Shown: positions 43,707 through 52,431 of the stretch, one piece after another
Numbering within the stretch: the first letter of the stretch is position 1
Layout of the letters: every line of letters starts with the position of its first letter
DNA from: Lewinellaceae bacterium
Lineage (GTDB): Bacteria > Bacteroidota > Bacteroidia > Chitinophagales > Saprospiraceae
NCBI GenBank assembly: GCA_020636025.1
Contig: JACJYQ010000010.1
Span: 1-64,000 of the forward strand
Length of the DNA stretch: 64,000 nucleotides
Reading direction: 5' to 3'
The notes under the pieces: generated by a model
Seen by the model: the letters and a program-made list of their open reading frames with translations, nothing else
Database searches by the model: none
What the model was told of the DNA's origin: nothing
Translations under genes and position numbers: made by a program

Positions 43707-44630
43707 ATGTCTTCCAACAAATCATTTATTGCCGCTCTAATAATACTCCTAAACCACGCAACGGCCAGGTCACAGCACACAGATAGCGCCAATTTAGCCA
43801 AGAGCGATACCATTCCCTTTGTGCTTACGGCACATAACAACATGTCTATAAAAGCGGTACTTAATCATACCGACACAGTATATCTGATGTTTCATACTGC
43901 AGCAAGCGGCATAACCATAGTAAAGGATGCAGCAGAAAAAACAAGCTCTGTAAAATGGGATCAATCAGAACATGTAAGCAGTTGGGGTGGGGAAAACGAA
44001 TCCAGGTATAGTGCTGTGAACTCTTTACAAATTGGTCGTTTTCAATGGGATAGCCTGTCTATCTGGGAGGATGAGCATTCGGGACCAGGAACTGATGGCA
44101 AGTTTGGACCCGATCTTTTTGCCCATAAGGTTATTGAGCTCGATTTTGATAATAGCCAATTGATCATTCATCAATATCTACCTGAACAGTTGGCGGCCTA
44201 TGAAAAATTACCCTTGATCTTTGAAAATGGATTCTTTTTTCTGGAAGCAAAAAGCTTGATAGGCGATAAAAATTATCCAAACAGATTTTTGATCCACTCG
44301 GGTTTTGGCGGCGCCATTTTGTATGATGATCAATTCGTGGAAGAAAGCAAGATCGGGGAACAAATTACCATCACAAAGGAGCAGGAATTGAAAGACTCTT
44401 TTGGCAATATCATTAAGACCAAAAAAGGGAAGCTGCCTGAGCTTCAAATAGGAAAACTGAGTTTCAAAGATGTACCGGTGGGATTTTTTGAAGGCTCCAT
44501 TGGCAGACAAAAAATGAGCGTGCTCGGCGGAGGACTATTAAAGAGATTTAATCTGATGATTGATGCCGAAAGAGAATTTATTTACATCAAGTTGAATACG
44601 CTCGCAGCATTGCCTTTTAAAGATTCCTGA
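43707..44630 (+). CDS. Retropepsin-like protein lacking both catalytic Asp residues
   Basis: 307 residues with a probable signal peptide (IAALIILLNHATARSQ). Two halves each show the retropepsin pattern: YLMFHTAASGITI with DLFAHKVIELDF after it, and FLIHSGFGGAIL with GGGLLKRFNLMID after it. In the usual motif (LxFDTGAS) the Asp would be the catalytic residue; here it is His63 and His197 (codons CAT and CAC). The rest of the fold is kept, so the protein is probably not an aspartic protease as such; peptide binding, metal binding or a different chemistry are possible. Secreted or periplasmic. Upstream are REP palindromes. Confidence 0.75.
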   Translation: MSSNKSFIAALIILLNHATARSQHTDSANLAKSDTIPFVLTAHNNMSIKAVLNHTDTVYLMFHTAASGITIVKDAAEKTSSVKWDQSEHVSSWGGENESRYSAVNSLQIGRFQWDSLSIWEDEHSGPGTDGKFGPDLFAHKVIELDFDNSQLIIHQYLPEQLAAYEKLPLIFENGFFFLEAKSLIGDKNYPNRFLIHSGFGGAILYDDQFVEESKIGEQITITKEQELKDSFGNIIKTKKGKLPELQIGKLSFKDVPVGFFEGSIGRQKMSVLGGGLLKRFNLMIDAEREFIYIKLNTLAALPFKDS

Positions 44631-44698
44631 AGACGCACATCTTTAAACTTTGTCTGGGGATTGATTCTATAATAACTACAAATTGCATATTTACCTAT

Positions 44699-45592
44699 AT
44701 GAAAAACAAAACCAAAACAAGTCAGTATTTTGAATGGGCAGTATTAGCTGTGGTCGTATTTTTCACATTGAGAATATTGGATAAATACTTATTCACCAAT
44801 TATATAAAACCCGAAACAAGTCAGGAGAAATGGATCCTGGCGATTGGATTTATATTCATGACATTCATAGTATTGGGTGTACACGAATTGGGGCATTTAC
44901 TTACCGGTCTTATGAATGGCTTTAGGTTTGAATTGTTTGTGGTGGGACCGCTTGGAATAAAACGAGAAGGGAACAAAATCAAAATTTATCTAAATAAAAA
45001 CCTGGGATATTATGGTGGTGTGGCCGCAACATCACCAGTAGATGGCAATGAAAACAATGCTAAAAAATTTGCCAGGATTCTTATCGCGGGACCCATTGCT
45101 TCCTTAATATTTTCTCTGATATGTTTTAGCATCGCTTATTTAACAGGGAAACCCCTGGGCATGGTATTTTATACAGGCGGACTGGTTTCATTAGCCATCT
45201 TTTTCGCCACCACCATACCTTCCAAAACCGGCATTTTCTATACTGACCGGAAAAGATACCAGCGCCTAACTACACCTGGAAAAGACCAACAAGTTGAATT
45301 GGCTATGCTCAAAATAATAGGCAGTTTTACCAAGGATAACTCATATAAGAATATTGAAGAAAATGACCTTTCCTTATTGATCAGTGATCAAATGCCATTT
45401 ACACGATTTTTTGGACTATTCAACATGATATGTCTCCAGTTGGAAAAGAATGGAGTCGTTGAGGAAAAGTATTTGAACGATTATCAGACTCTTGCAAAAG
45501 AGATGAAAAAACCAATGGTCGCAGCTTTTGACAAAGAGATTGAGCGGTATAAACAACAGTTCCAAAAGATTAAGGATTCAAAGCATGAATAA
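44699..45592 (+). CDS. M50-family (site-2 protease-like) membrane metalloprotease
   Basis: 297 residues. The zinc-binding motif HELGH (residues 62-66) lies within the second membrane segment (WILAIGFIFMTFIVLGVHELGHLLTGL). Later segments include NNAKKFARILIAGPIASLIFSLICFSIAYLTG, matching the family's GP-containing third motif, and GMVFYTGGLVSLAIFFATTIPS. The C-terminal ~110 residues are soluble and helical. M50 enzymes cleave within the membrane, for example anti-sigma factors; a link to the ECF system at 39603 is only a guess. Single gene. Confidence 0.85.
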   Translation: MKNKTKTSQYFEWAVLAVVVFFTLRILDKYLFTNYIKPETSQEKWILAIGFIFMTFIVLGVHELGHLLTGLMNGFRFELFVVGPLGIKREGNKIKIYLNKNLGYYGGVAATSPVDGNENNAKKFARILIAGPIASLIFSLICFSIAYLTGKPLGMVFYTGGLVSLAIFFATTIPSKTGIFYTDRKRYQRLTTPGKDQQVELAMLKIIGSFTKDNSYKNIEENDLSLLISDQMPFTRFFGLFNMICLQLEKNGVVEEKYLNDYQTLAKEMKKPMVAAFDKEIERYKQQFQKIKDSKHE

Positions 45593-45738
45593 GCAGGGCA
45601 GACTTAAAGCAGGCAGGTCCTTCTGCCATCTTGCATATACAGAGACTGCAAAGCAAAAATGATTCGGTTTTCTTTAGGCAATTAAATACTTTTTTTCCGC
45701 CGACTATAAATAACCTCACTACTTTACAAAAAACAAAA

Positions 45739-45746
45739 TACATTTG
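45739..45746 (+). promoter_or_regulatory. -7 promoter box (TACATTTG) of the UspA-SGNH-MBOAT-TauE run
   Basis: Exact consensus 62 bp upstream of the GTG start of the UspA gene. Confidence 0.5.
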
Positions 45747-45808
45747 CTTAATCCCCCCCCTACGGTTTTCAGGTAATCCCCTCTTCGTTTAACGATCAGT
45801 TCATACAA

Positions 45809-46252
45809 GTGAAAAACATTCTTATCGCCCTGGACCTCAGTGCCACTGACAGCCATTTACTGAATTATGCCAGTTTGATGGCTGAGAAGTTTGGCTCGAA
45901 ACTCTGGCTGGTCCACATTGCTGCCCCCGATCCCGATTTTGTCGGGTATGGTACCGGTCCCATTTATATCCGCGACTCCCGCGCTAAAGAACTCAAAGAA
46001 GAGCACCAGCAACTCATGCACATCATGGATGATCTGAATGCCAGATCGCTTCATGCCGAAGCGCTCCTGATTCAGGGTCCAACCGTTGAAATGCTGGAAC
46101 TGGAGGTGAAAAAACTCGGAATAGACTTGCTGATCATCGGCAGCCACCGCCACGGCTTTTTTTACGAAACTTTTGTCGGACACACCTCTACTAGATTGCT
46201 GAAGCACCTGAGCATACCTGTCATGATCATACCCTTGAAAGATGAAGCTTAA
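45809..46252 (+). CDS. Universal stress protein (UspA family)
   Basis: 147 residues from a GTG start that gives the family opening MKNILIALDLSATDSHLLNYA. The fold ends with IDLLIIGSHRHGFFYETFVGHTSTRLLKHLSIPVMIIP, which contains the ATP-binding G-x2-G-x9-G-S/T region (here IGSHRHG...GHTSTRLL). USPs are soluble nucleotide-binding proteins induced by stress. It overlaps the next gene by 11 bp and so is coupled to an acyltransferase module, an unusual setting. Confidence 0.94.
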   Translation: MKNILIALDLSATDSHLLNYASLMAEKFGSKLWLVHIAAPDPDFVGYGTGPIYIRDSRAKELKEEHQQLMHIMDDLNARSLHAEALLIQGPTVEMLELEVKKLGIDLLIIGSHRHGFFYETFVGHTSTRLLKHLSIPVMIIPLKDEA

Positions 46253-47246
46253 ACTTTCCACTTTTATAGCCGCCCTCTGTGTGGCTTTCGCTCTATTACT
46301 GCAATACGAATGGTATTTCAGAAATGTAGAACGCTGGCCACCTGGTTACGACAACAACGCCGACCTCTGGGCCTACTGGCGTGGGAAAGTAGAGAAACTC
46401 GATGAAAAGGATGTGGTCATAGTCGGTTCTTCCCGCGGACAGTTTGACCTCAACATTCACCTATGGGATTCAATCACCGGACGGAGACCTGTCATGCTGG
46501 CCATCCCGGGTGGCTCTCCTTACCATACTGTTGAAGACATCGTGGTGAATACCGACTTTAAAGGTCTGCTGCTGGTTAGTACTGCTCCCGGACTTTTTTA
46601 TTCTCTGGGAAGCGGCGGAGGCGCCGCCTGGGTGAAAGCAGAAATGGTGGACTATTACCAAAAACAGACGTATGCCCAGAAATTCAGTCAATGGTGTTAT
46701 GAGTTTATAGACCCGCATTTTGCCTACACCGATCCGGATATTAGTCTGAAACATTTAACAGAACGCCTTCCATTCCCTAACCGCGATTCCATTGAAGGAG
46801 GAACGGTATGGCCTCCCATGGTGCGTATGGATCGCTATCGCAACGTGCGCATGATCCCGGAAATGGAGAATGATACGAGTTTTCAAAACCAACAAACCAG
46901 GATATGGCATCACCCTGAGTGGAAAAACCGCTATAAAGACAGCGCAGATGTGATCATTGGGCATTATGCCGATTTGGCCAGAAAATTCCAGGAAAGAGGG
47001 GGCAGAGTTGCTTTTATACGACCTCCTGTAACTGGAGAATACCTTGAGTTTGAACCACAAATGTTTCCACGCGATCAATATTGGGACAGGTTGTTGCGAG
47101 AATCAGGTTCCAAGGGTTATCACTTCCAGGACAACCCGGTAAGCCGGGAAATGATCCCACCGGAATGGTCGCACCTGAACAGGCGAGACGCCGATATATA
47201 CACCCGATTGATCATCGAGTTACTTCGCAACGACCAACTGCTATAA
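46242..47246 (+). CDS. SGNH-like partner of the MBOAT acyltransferase
   Basis: 334 residues. One N-terminal membrane anchor (STFIAALCVAFALLLQYEWYF) and a periplasmic domain. Block I is VVIVGSSRGQFDLN with Ser63-Ser64; the C-terminal block is PPEWSHLNRRDADIYTRLI with His311, matching the D/E-x2-H-L-N pattern of AlgX/PatB-like proteins that transfer the acyl group delivered by an MBOAT. It overlaps the UspA gene and precedes the MBOAT gene by 9 bp. The acceptor (polysaccharide or other) is unknown. Assignment to the SGNH fold rests on motifs only. Confidence 0.7.
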   Translation: MKLKLSTFIAALCVAFALLLQYEWYFRNVERWPPGYDNNADLWAYWRGKVEKLDEKDVVIVGSSRGQFDLNIHLWDSITGRRPVMLAIPGGSPYHTVEDIVVNTDFKGLLLVSTAPGLFYSLGSGGGAAWVKAEMVDYYQKQTYAQKFSQWCYEFIDPHFAYTDPDISLKHLTERLPFPNRDSIEGGTVWPPMVRMDRYRNVRMIPEMENDTSFQNQQTRIWHHPEWKNRYKDSADVIIGHYADLARKFQERGGRVAFIRPPVTGEYLEFEPQMFPRDQYWDRLLRESGSKGYHFQDNPVSREMIPPEWSHLNRRDADIYTRLIIELLRNDQLL

Positions 47247-47255
47247 ACCTCTGTT

Positions 47256-48671
47256 ATGCTGTTCAATACCACCGGCTTTTTTGCCTTTCTTATTATAGTT
47301 CTTGCGCTTTATTACATCGTTCCACTCAGTTGGAAGGCCAGAAAGATCATGTTGCTGCTTGCCAGCTATGTCTTTTACGGACTCTGGAATCCACCGCTTA
47401 TTTTATTGCTGCTTATATCTACTCTGGTTGACTGGACCGCTGGACAGAAACTTGCCAAAACGGAGGATCCGGGTGCTCGCAAACGCTGGTTGTTATTGAG
47501 CATATTTGTCAACCTCGGATTCCTTGGATTCTTTAAGTATGGCAATTTTCTCATGGAGAACTTCCAAATGCTGGTCGGGCTTTTTGGTGTAAGCTATACC
47601 CCGCCGAAATGGGATATACTACTACCCATGGGAATTTCTTTTTACACTTTCCAGACGATGTCCTACACCATTGATCTGTATTTCAAAAGGATACAACCCG
47701 CCCGAACTTTTCTTGATTTCGCCTTGTACGTCACCTTTTTCCCGCAGCTGGTGGCCGGCCCGATTGTGCGTTCCGATGAATTGGTGCCACAGTTTTACGA
47801 ACCAAAACGCGCCACCCAACAACAGTTTTTTACGGGATTATTGTTGTTGACAATCGGTCTGTTCCAGAAAACTGTTTTTGCTGACTCGGTGCTCAGCCCG
47901 GTTTCGGAGGATATTTTTGGCACTGGGGATCAATTGCTGGCTCTAGATGCCTGGACGGGCGTGCTGGCTTTTTCCGGACAGATATTCTTTGATTTTGCCG
48001 GTTACTCGCTCTGCGCCATAGGCATCGCAGGCATGCTGGGCTTTAGTTTATCAGATAACTTCCGTTACCCTTATGGCAGCATCGGCTTTTCGGAGCTTTG
48101 GAGAAGATGGCACATTTCACTTTCCAGTTGGCTGCGCGATTACCTGTATATTCCACTTGGCGGAAATCGTTACAGCAACATCAGAACCTATATCAATCTT
48201 ATGCTCACCATGTTGCTGGGTGGACTCTGGCACGGAGCCGCCTGGACCTTTGTAGCCTGGGGATTTCTACATGGATTGTACCTGGCGGTGGAGCGACTTT
48301 TGAGAAATATTGTGAAGCTTAAAGCAGACAATCTTTTCATACAATTGATACTGGCATTTCTCACCTTTACATGCGTAAACATTACCTGGGTGTTTTTCCG
48401 GGCAAAAGATTTTGGAGCAGCCATGAAATTGCTGGGATCTATGTTTTTTGTGCATGGGGAAAAAGCATTGTTAACCACTAATGATCTGGTGCTTGTGCTG
48501 ACACTCATGACACTCGTTTTTCTGGGACACTTTTTTATGCGAAGGCACAGTCTGGTGGGTGTATTGCAACGTACTCCGCTTTGGCTGCTCGTTGCAGGAT
48601 GGGGAATCATGATATTCGGATTGATGATCGTGCAAACGTCCGGACAGCAGTTTATTTATTTCCAGTTTTAA
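47256..48671 (+). CDS. MBOAT family O-acyltransferase, second copy
   Basis: 471 residues, about ten membrane segments. Motifs as in the 13499 gene: ELWRRWHISLSSWLRDYLYIPLGGNR and GGLWHGAAWTFVAWGFLHG with the presumed catalytic His; also TFFPQLVAGPIVRSDEL and IFFDFAGYSLCAIGI. Together with the preceding SGNH-like gene it forms a standard two-part O-acylation machine: the MBOAT carries the acyl group over the inner membrane and the SGNH protein places it on the acceptor. The TauE-like gene follows after 6 bp. Confidence 0.95.
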   Translation: MLFNTTGFFAFLIIVLALYYIVPLSWKARKIMLLLASYVFYGLWNPPLILLLLISTLVDWTAGQKLAKTEDPGARKRWLLLSIFVNLGFLGFFKYGNFLMENFQMLVGLFGVSYTPPKWDILLPMGISFYTFQTMSYTIDLYFKRIQPARTFLDFALYVTFFPQLVAGPIVRSDELVPQFYEPKRATQQQFFTGLLLLTIGLFQKTVFADSVLSPVSEDIFGTGDQLLALDAWTGVLAFSGQIFFDFAGYSLCAIGIAGMLGFSLSDNFRYPYGSIGFSELWRRWHISLSSWLRDYLYIPLGGNRYSNIRTYINLMLTMLLGGLWHGAAWTFVAWGFLHGLYLAVERLLRNIVKLKADNLFIQLILAFLTFTCVNITWVFFRAKDFGAAMKLLGSMFFVHGEKALLTTNDLVLVLTLMTLVFLGHFFMRRHSLVGVLQRTPLWLLVAGWGIMIFGLMIVQTSGQQFIYFQF

Positions 48672-48677
48672 GATTTC

Positions 48678-49418
48678 ATGAAAGAAATTAGTTTTGTTTT
48701 TCTTTTGCTAAGTTTGCTTGCAGAGATTATAGGCACGATTGGTGGCTTTGGATCCTCTGTATTTTTTGTACCCATCGCGAACTTTTATTTTGACTTCCAT
48801 TCGGTGTTGGGCTTAACAGCTTTGTATCATCTTTCCAGTAATTTGAGTAAAATCTTACTGTTTAAAAAAGGGTTGGACAAATCGCTGTTAATCAATATGG
48901 GCATACCCTCTGTGTTGTTTGTGGTTATTGGTGGTTTGACTTCCCGATATATCAACAGTCAATACCTGGAAATAATTTTGGGAGCATTTCTCATTGTGTT
49001 GAGTCTGTTATTTTTGGCTGACAAAGGAATCCGTGTATCACCGAATCATTTCAATTCCAGACTAGGGGGTATGCTTTCTGGCCTCTCGGCAGGACTTCTT
49101 GGTACAGGTGGCGCGATCAGGGGCTTAACTATGGCTGCTTTTAATTTGGAAAAAAATATGTTCATAGCCACATCGGCATTTATAGATTTCCTGATAGATT
49201 TCTCCAGAACATTTGTTTATTTCAATAACGGATATATTCACAGTCATGATCTGATATATCTTCCGTTTTTGTTTGTTATCGGGTTAATTGGAACTGGTAT
49301 TGGAAAGCGATTATTGCATTACATACCACAGGATAAATTCAAGTCATTATCCCTTAGCCTGATTTTATTTATTGGTATTGTTACCCTTATAAATGTACTA
49401 ATCCGACAAATGCCATAG
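48678..49418 (+). CDS. TauE/SafE-family anion exporter
   Basis: 246 residues, seven to eight membrane segments. The family opening is LAEIIGTIGGFGSSVFFVPIANFYFDFHSVLGLTALYHLSSNLSKI, and the second-half mirror motif is GMLSGLSAGLLGTGGAIRGLTM. Members export sulfite, sulfoacetate, taurine-related or other organic anions; the substrate cannot be told from sequence. It is joined to the UspA-SGNH-MBOAT run by a 6-bp gap, so co-transcription is likely, but a functional link is uncertain. Confidence 0.88.
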   Translation: MKEISFVFLLLSLLAEIIGTIGGFGSSVFFVPIANFYFDFHSVLGLTALYHLSSNLSKILLFKKGLDKSLLINMGIPSVLFVVIGGLTSRYINSQYLEIILGAFLIVLSLLFLADKGIRVSPNHFNSRLGGMLSGLSAGLLGTGGAIRGLTMAAFNLEKNMFIATSAFIDFLIDFSRTFVYFNNGYIHSHDLIYLPFLFVIGLIGTGIGKRLLHYIPQDKFKSLSLSLILFIGIVTLINVLIRQMP

Positions 49419-49730
49419 CGCCAATCATGGCAATCAAACTGCATTCAAATTATTTGCCTTACTTTGAGCCCGAGCATGCTTTTAGCAGGACAAATAAATC
49501 TCTGTAGCTGGTGTTCCTTACCAATATGCTATTCAGAGAATAGAAACCGGTCATTCTTGTTTTCTATTCCGCTTTTCCCTGATATTAATTTAGCCCGGGA
49601 ATAACAAGCAATTAATTCCTGCGTCCAACTAAGGACAATTGGCTCCTGGCCTGACTAGGCATTAATTTTTCACCTGACCAAATAATCGATCAAACCGAAA
49701 TCAATTCTTCACTTTTTAATAAAACAATTA
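49419..49730. other. 312-bp intergenic region with one hairpin
   Basis: Holds a 9-bp perfect stem (GAATAGAAA 49538-49546 with 49561-49569) that might end the TauE transcript, though it has no proper T-run. Nothing else recognised. Confidence 0.45.
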
Positions 49731-50345
49731 ATGAATCACAGAACACTCGCACTCACAGCGGGCATCAGCTACCTTGTTATTTTCTTCGCGGCAATTTTTG
49801 CCAATTTCATGGCCCTCGAATCTATTTTACAAACCCCCGTGGAAACCATACGGGATAGCCCCATGATGGTAAGACTCGGCATTATGGCATTTTTGATCAC
49901 CGCCGTATTTGATGTCATAGTTGCCTGGGCTTTATATGAACTCTACAAAAACAACCCACTTTCCAACCTGAGTACCTGGTTTAGAATCATGCATGCTGCG
50001 ATCATGGGAATTGCTGTGTTCGCGCTGCTCCAAACTTTGTCATACGATACTGCAGAAGATATTCTGAGTCAGGCTAGCACCTTCAACAACATTTGGCTGA
50101 TCGGACTTTTCTTCTTTGGTGTCCACCTGATTCTACTCGGCAGGATAATCGGAAAGCCAAAGATCATAGCGCTCTTTTTGGTCATTGCCGGGATCATGTA
50201 TATGGTTGACACTGCGGCGCATTTTGTATTGCCAGATTATGAATCATACAAATCCATATTTTTAGCCTTAGTGGCCATTCCAAGCATTGTGGGCGAAATG
50301 TCCTTTGCTGTGTGGTTATTGATAAAAGGAGGAAAAGAAGCCTAA
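49731..50345 (+). CDS. DUF4386-domain membrane protein
   Basis: 204 residues, six membrane segments. The pattern matches DUF4386: ALTAGISYLVIFFAAIFANF at the start, MVRLGIMAFLITAVFDVIVAWALYELYK, STWFRIMHAAIMG, and GLFFFGVHLILLGRIIGK. The family is widespread in Bacteroidota, often near stress-type genes, with no known function. Single gene, followed by a terminator shared with the convergent lipoprotein gene. Confidence 0.9.
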   Translation: MNHRTLALTAGISYLVIFFAAIFANFMALESILQTPVETIRDSPMMVRLGIMAFLITAVFDVIVAWALYELYKNNPLSNLSTWFRIMHAAIMGIAVFALLQTLSYDTAEDILSQASTFNNIWLIGLFFFGVHLILLGRIIGKPKIIALFLVIAGIMYMVDTAAHFVLPDYESYKSIFLALVAIPSIVGEMSFAVWLLIKGGKEA

Positions 50346-50354
50346 AAACATCAT

Positions 50355-50385
50355 AAAAAATGCCCGCCGGACTTCACCGGCGGGC
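50355..50385 (-). terminator. Terminator of the 50419 lipoprotein gene (may serve both strands)
   Basis: Perfect 9-bp GC stem GCCCGCCGG (50362-50370 with 50377-50385), 6-nt loop, and TTTTTT on the minus strand. Confidence 0.85.
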
Positions 50386-50418
50386 AAGATGGATTAACCA
50401 ATATATTGTTTTAGAAAC

Positions 50419-50862
50419 CTACAATTTCACAAACTTCAACACATCCGTGTCGCCATTTCCGCCGCTCGTATGCTCAAAATGCATGAATTGACCGTCCATT
50501 TGAATGATGCGCCAATCTTCAGCCAGTTCTTGTAGAGCAGAAGGCACTACCCCACTCCATTGAATCAAAAACTTGGAAGCACTGTCATCATAGCCACTCA
50601 GCCAGGCGCCAGAATAGTTTTGTCCATTACCAACGGCTGTCATACTGCCACCAGCATTGAATTCGAACTCGTAACTGGCATAGTTTGACGTTTCATCTGA
50701 TTTATCAAAGAAGTACTGGACGCGCCATTTGCCGGATGCAGGCGTTATTTGTGCTCCGTTATTACTAAAATTATCATTGCTTTTGTGGCAGGCAACGAAA
50801 CCCAATGTCAAAGCCAACATCAACAACATGGTGAAAGGCCGCATTACATTAATCTTACTCAT
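50419..50862 (-). CDS. Small hypothetical lipoprotein
   Basis: 147 residues from the ATG at 50862, which opens a lipoprotein signal ending LTLGFVACHKS (lipobox FVAC); a longer reading from 50946 adds 28 unlikely residues. The mature part looks like a lipocalin-type beta sandwich: SGKWRVQYFFDKSDETSNYASYEFEFNAGGSMTAV. Such domains are common in Bacteroidota (lipocalin-like lipoproteins) and have no defined ligand. Its own terminator follows. Confidence 0.78.
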   Translation of the reverse strand: MSKINVMRPFTMLLMLALTLGFVACHKSNDNFSNNGAQITPASGKWRVQYFFDKSDETSNYASYEFEFNAGGSMTAVGNGQNYSGAWLSGYDDSASKFLIQWSGVVPSALQELAEDWRIIQMDGQFMHFEHTSGGNGDTDVLKFVKL

Positions 50863-50991
50863 ACTGGATTGATTTTTTTGTGAATATTGATTTGAACTGG
50901 ACAAAACTGCATGCTTGAAATTGTATGGACAAGTAATTGGAGACAAGCCGGATATTGTAGTTGCTTAAGTTGGAGAAATAGAGGTTGAAGT

Positions 50992-51040
50992 GGTTAATGA
51001 TTAATGGTTAATGGTTAATGATTAATGGTTAATGATTGAC
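50992..51040. repeat. Array of RRTTAAT heptamers
   Basis: Six units GGTTAAT/GATTAAT run from 50992 to 51033 at exactly 7 bp, closed by GATTGAC. Related in period, and in the closing ATTGAC, to the array at 28761. Confidence 0.9.
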
Positions 51041-51104
51041 TCTAATTCAAAATTCTTTATGCTGGATTGCGATTTCAAAACCATTCCGAACTGGGCAATT
51101 AATT

Positions 51105-51112
51105 TACTTTTG
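51105..51112 (+). promoter_or_regulatory. -7 promoter box (TACTTTTG) of the PhnA-like gene
   Basis: Exact consensus 23 bp upstream of the ATG at 51135. Confidence 0.5.
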
Positions 51113-51134
51113 CGTCGAAATATTAAAACAGGAC

Positions 51135-51713
51135 ATGAACATGGATGAATTGTTACAAGAAAGGAGCGGTGGTGCATGTGAATTATGCAAATCGACGGAT
51201 GAACTCACAGCTTATGAGGTAGAAGCAGCTGAATACCGAGATGAGAATAGCACCATTTACATCTGCCCCAAGTGCAAGGCACAAATAGAGAAAGCTGAAG
51301 AGCTGGACAGCCAACACTGGCAGGCATTATCCGAAACGATGTGGAGCGAAGTTTCTGGAGTACAAGTTACCGCCTGGCGGATGTTGAACCGTTTAAAAAC
51401 AGAAAGCTGGGCTGCCGACAATCTGGACATGCTTTATTTGGATGAAGAAACACTGGCTTGGGCCAAAAAGACAGGAGATCACGAAAGTGATGGTGCCGTT
51501 TACCTGCATAAAGACAGCAATGGAGCCGTGCTTCAAAACGGTGATTCAGTTGTACTCACAAAATCACTTGACGTAAAAGGTTCCTCTTTGAATGCTAAAA
51601 TGGGCACCGTGGTAAAGAACATACGGCTGGTGGCTGATAACACCGAGCAAATAGAAGGCAGAATTGAAGGTCAGGTAATTGTGATACTAACCAAATATGT
51701 AAGAAAACAGTAG
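51135..51713 (+). CDS. PhnA/YjdM-family zinc-ribbon protein
   Basis: 192 residues from the ATG at 51135 (51141 is also possible); a longer frame from TTG at 51036 would include the promoter box. An N-terminal zinc ribbon shows CELC near residue 15 and CPKC near 47, followed by the C-terminal PhnA domain: GDHESDGAVYLHKDSNGAVLQNGDSVVLTKSLDVKGSS and GTVVKNIRL...IEGQVIVILTKYVRK. PhnA was named for linkage to phosphonate genes in E. coli but is not required for phosphonate use; no phn genes are here. Confidence 0.93.
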   Translation: MNMDELLQERSGGACELCKSTDELTAYEVEAAEYRDENSTIYICPKCKAQIEKAEELDSQHWQALSETMWSEVSGVQVTAWRMLNRLKTESWAADNLDMLYLDEETLAWAKKTGDHESDGAVYLHKDSNGAVLQNGDSVVLTKSLDVKGSSLNAKMGTVVKNIRLVADNTEQIEGRIEGQVIVILTKYVRKQ

Positions 51714-51737
51714 GTTAGGGTTTACTACACTTCCTTA

Positions 51738-52352
51738 TTACCGTCTCACAACTCTAAACGCAATATCCCTGCCCTGCCCCTGCATGATGGCAAGGTTAAT
51801 CCAGGATAAAGCAAACTGTTCCAGCAGTTGCACCTTATCAGTTTTGCCAAAATCATAGCAAGTTCCGAAACCGACGTCAAGCGCCAGTTCTGAGGCAACC
51901 TTTTTGGCAGTCTTACTGTCACCTGCCATGAACATATCCAGTTTCTCGTCGTGGTACACAGGGTTCAACAAATTTTCAAAACCGGTGGTATTGAAACATT
52001 TCACTACCTCTGCATTGGTTTTATCTGCCAGCGCATGGTACACCGTGTCATAAGGCTCGGGTTTCTGACGCACGGAGTTTGTGGCGTCTATGATCACCTT
52101 GCCCGACACGTCACCCAACTGGTCAATCACGTCGAAGATGACCGCTGGTGGAGTAGCGATCAGAAGGACTTCGCATTGACTCACCGCCCTGGGTATAGAG
52201 GTAAATCTGTCTTCCCCTATTTTAGTGGCAAGCTGGATGTTTTTTTCGCTCAAGGGCATTTTGGCTCCTATCAGGACGGTATGCCCTGCTTTGATCCATT
52301 GTTGAGCAAGCGCCCCTCCAACATTTCCAGATCCGATGATGGCTATTTGCAT
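51738..52352 (-). CDS. NAD(P)-binding reductase (F420-reductase/NpdG-like, COG2085)
   Basis: 204 residues. Rossmann fold with the dinucleotide motif IAIIGSGNVGGALAQ at residues 3-17, then LLIATPPAVIFDVI, KVIIDATNSV and VVKCFNTTGFENLLNP, the conserved block of the COG2085/NADPH-dependent F420 reductase family. Bacteroidota lack F420 synthesis genes as a rule, so the substrate is probably another ketone, imine or flavin-like acceptor. Single gene. Family firm, substrate unknown. Confidence 0.88.
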   Translation of the reverse strand: MQIAIIGSGNVGGALAQQWIKAGHTVLIGAKMPLSEKNIQLATKIGEDRFTSIPRAVSQCEVLLIATPPAVIFDVIDQLGDVSGKVIIDATNSVRQKPEPYDTVYHALADKTNAEVVKCFNTTGFENLLNPVYHDEKLDMFMAGDSKTAKKVASELALDVGFGTCYDFGKTDKVQLLEQFALSWINLAIMQGQGRDIAFRVVRR

Positions 52353-52431
52353 GGTATGTCCTACATTTAATCAACTGTAAAACCAATAATTCTCCATCAG
52401 GTTTTCAATCCTGCTAAATACCACAAAAACT

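Noticed and set aside
51135..51713. Phosphonate utilisation locus
   Set aside because: PhnA-like proteins are not required for phosphonate use and no other phn genes are present.
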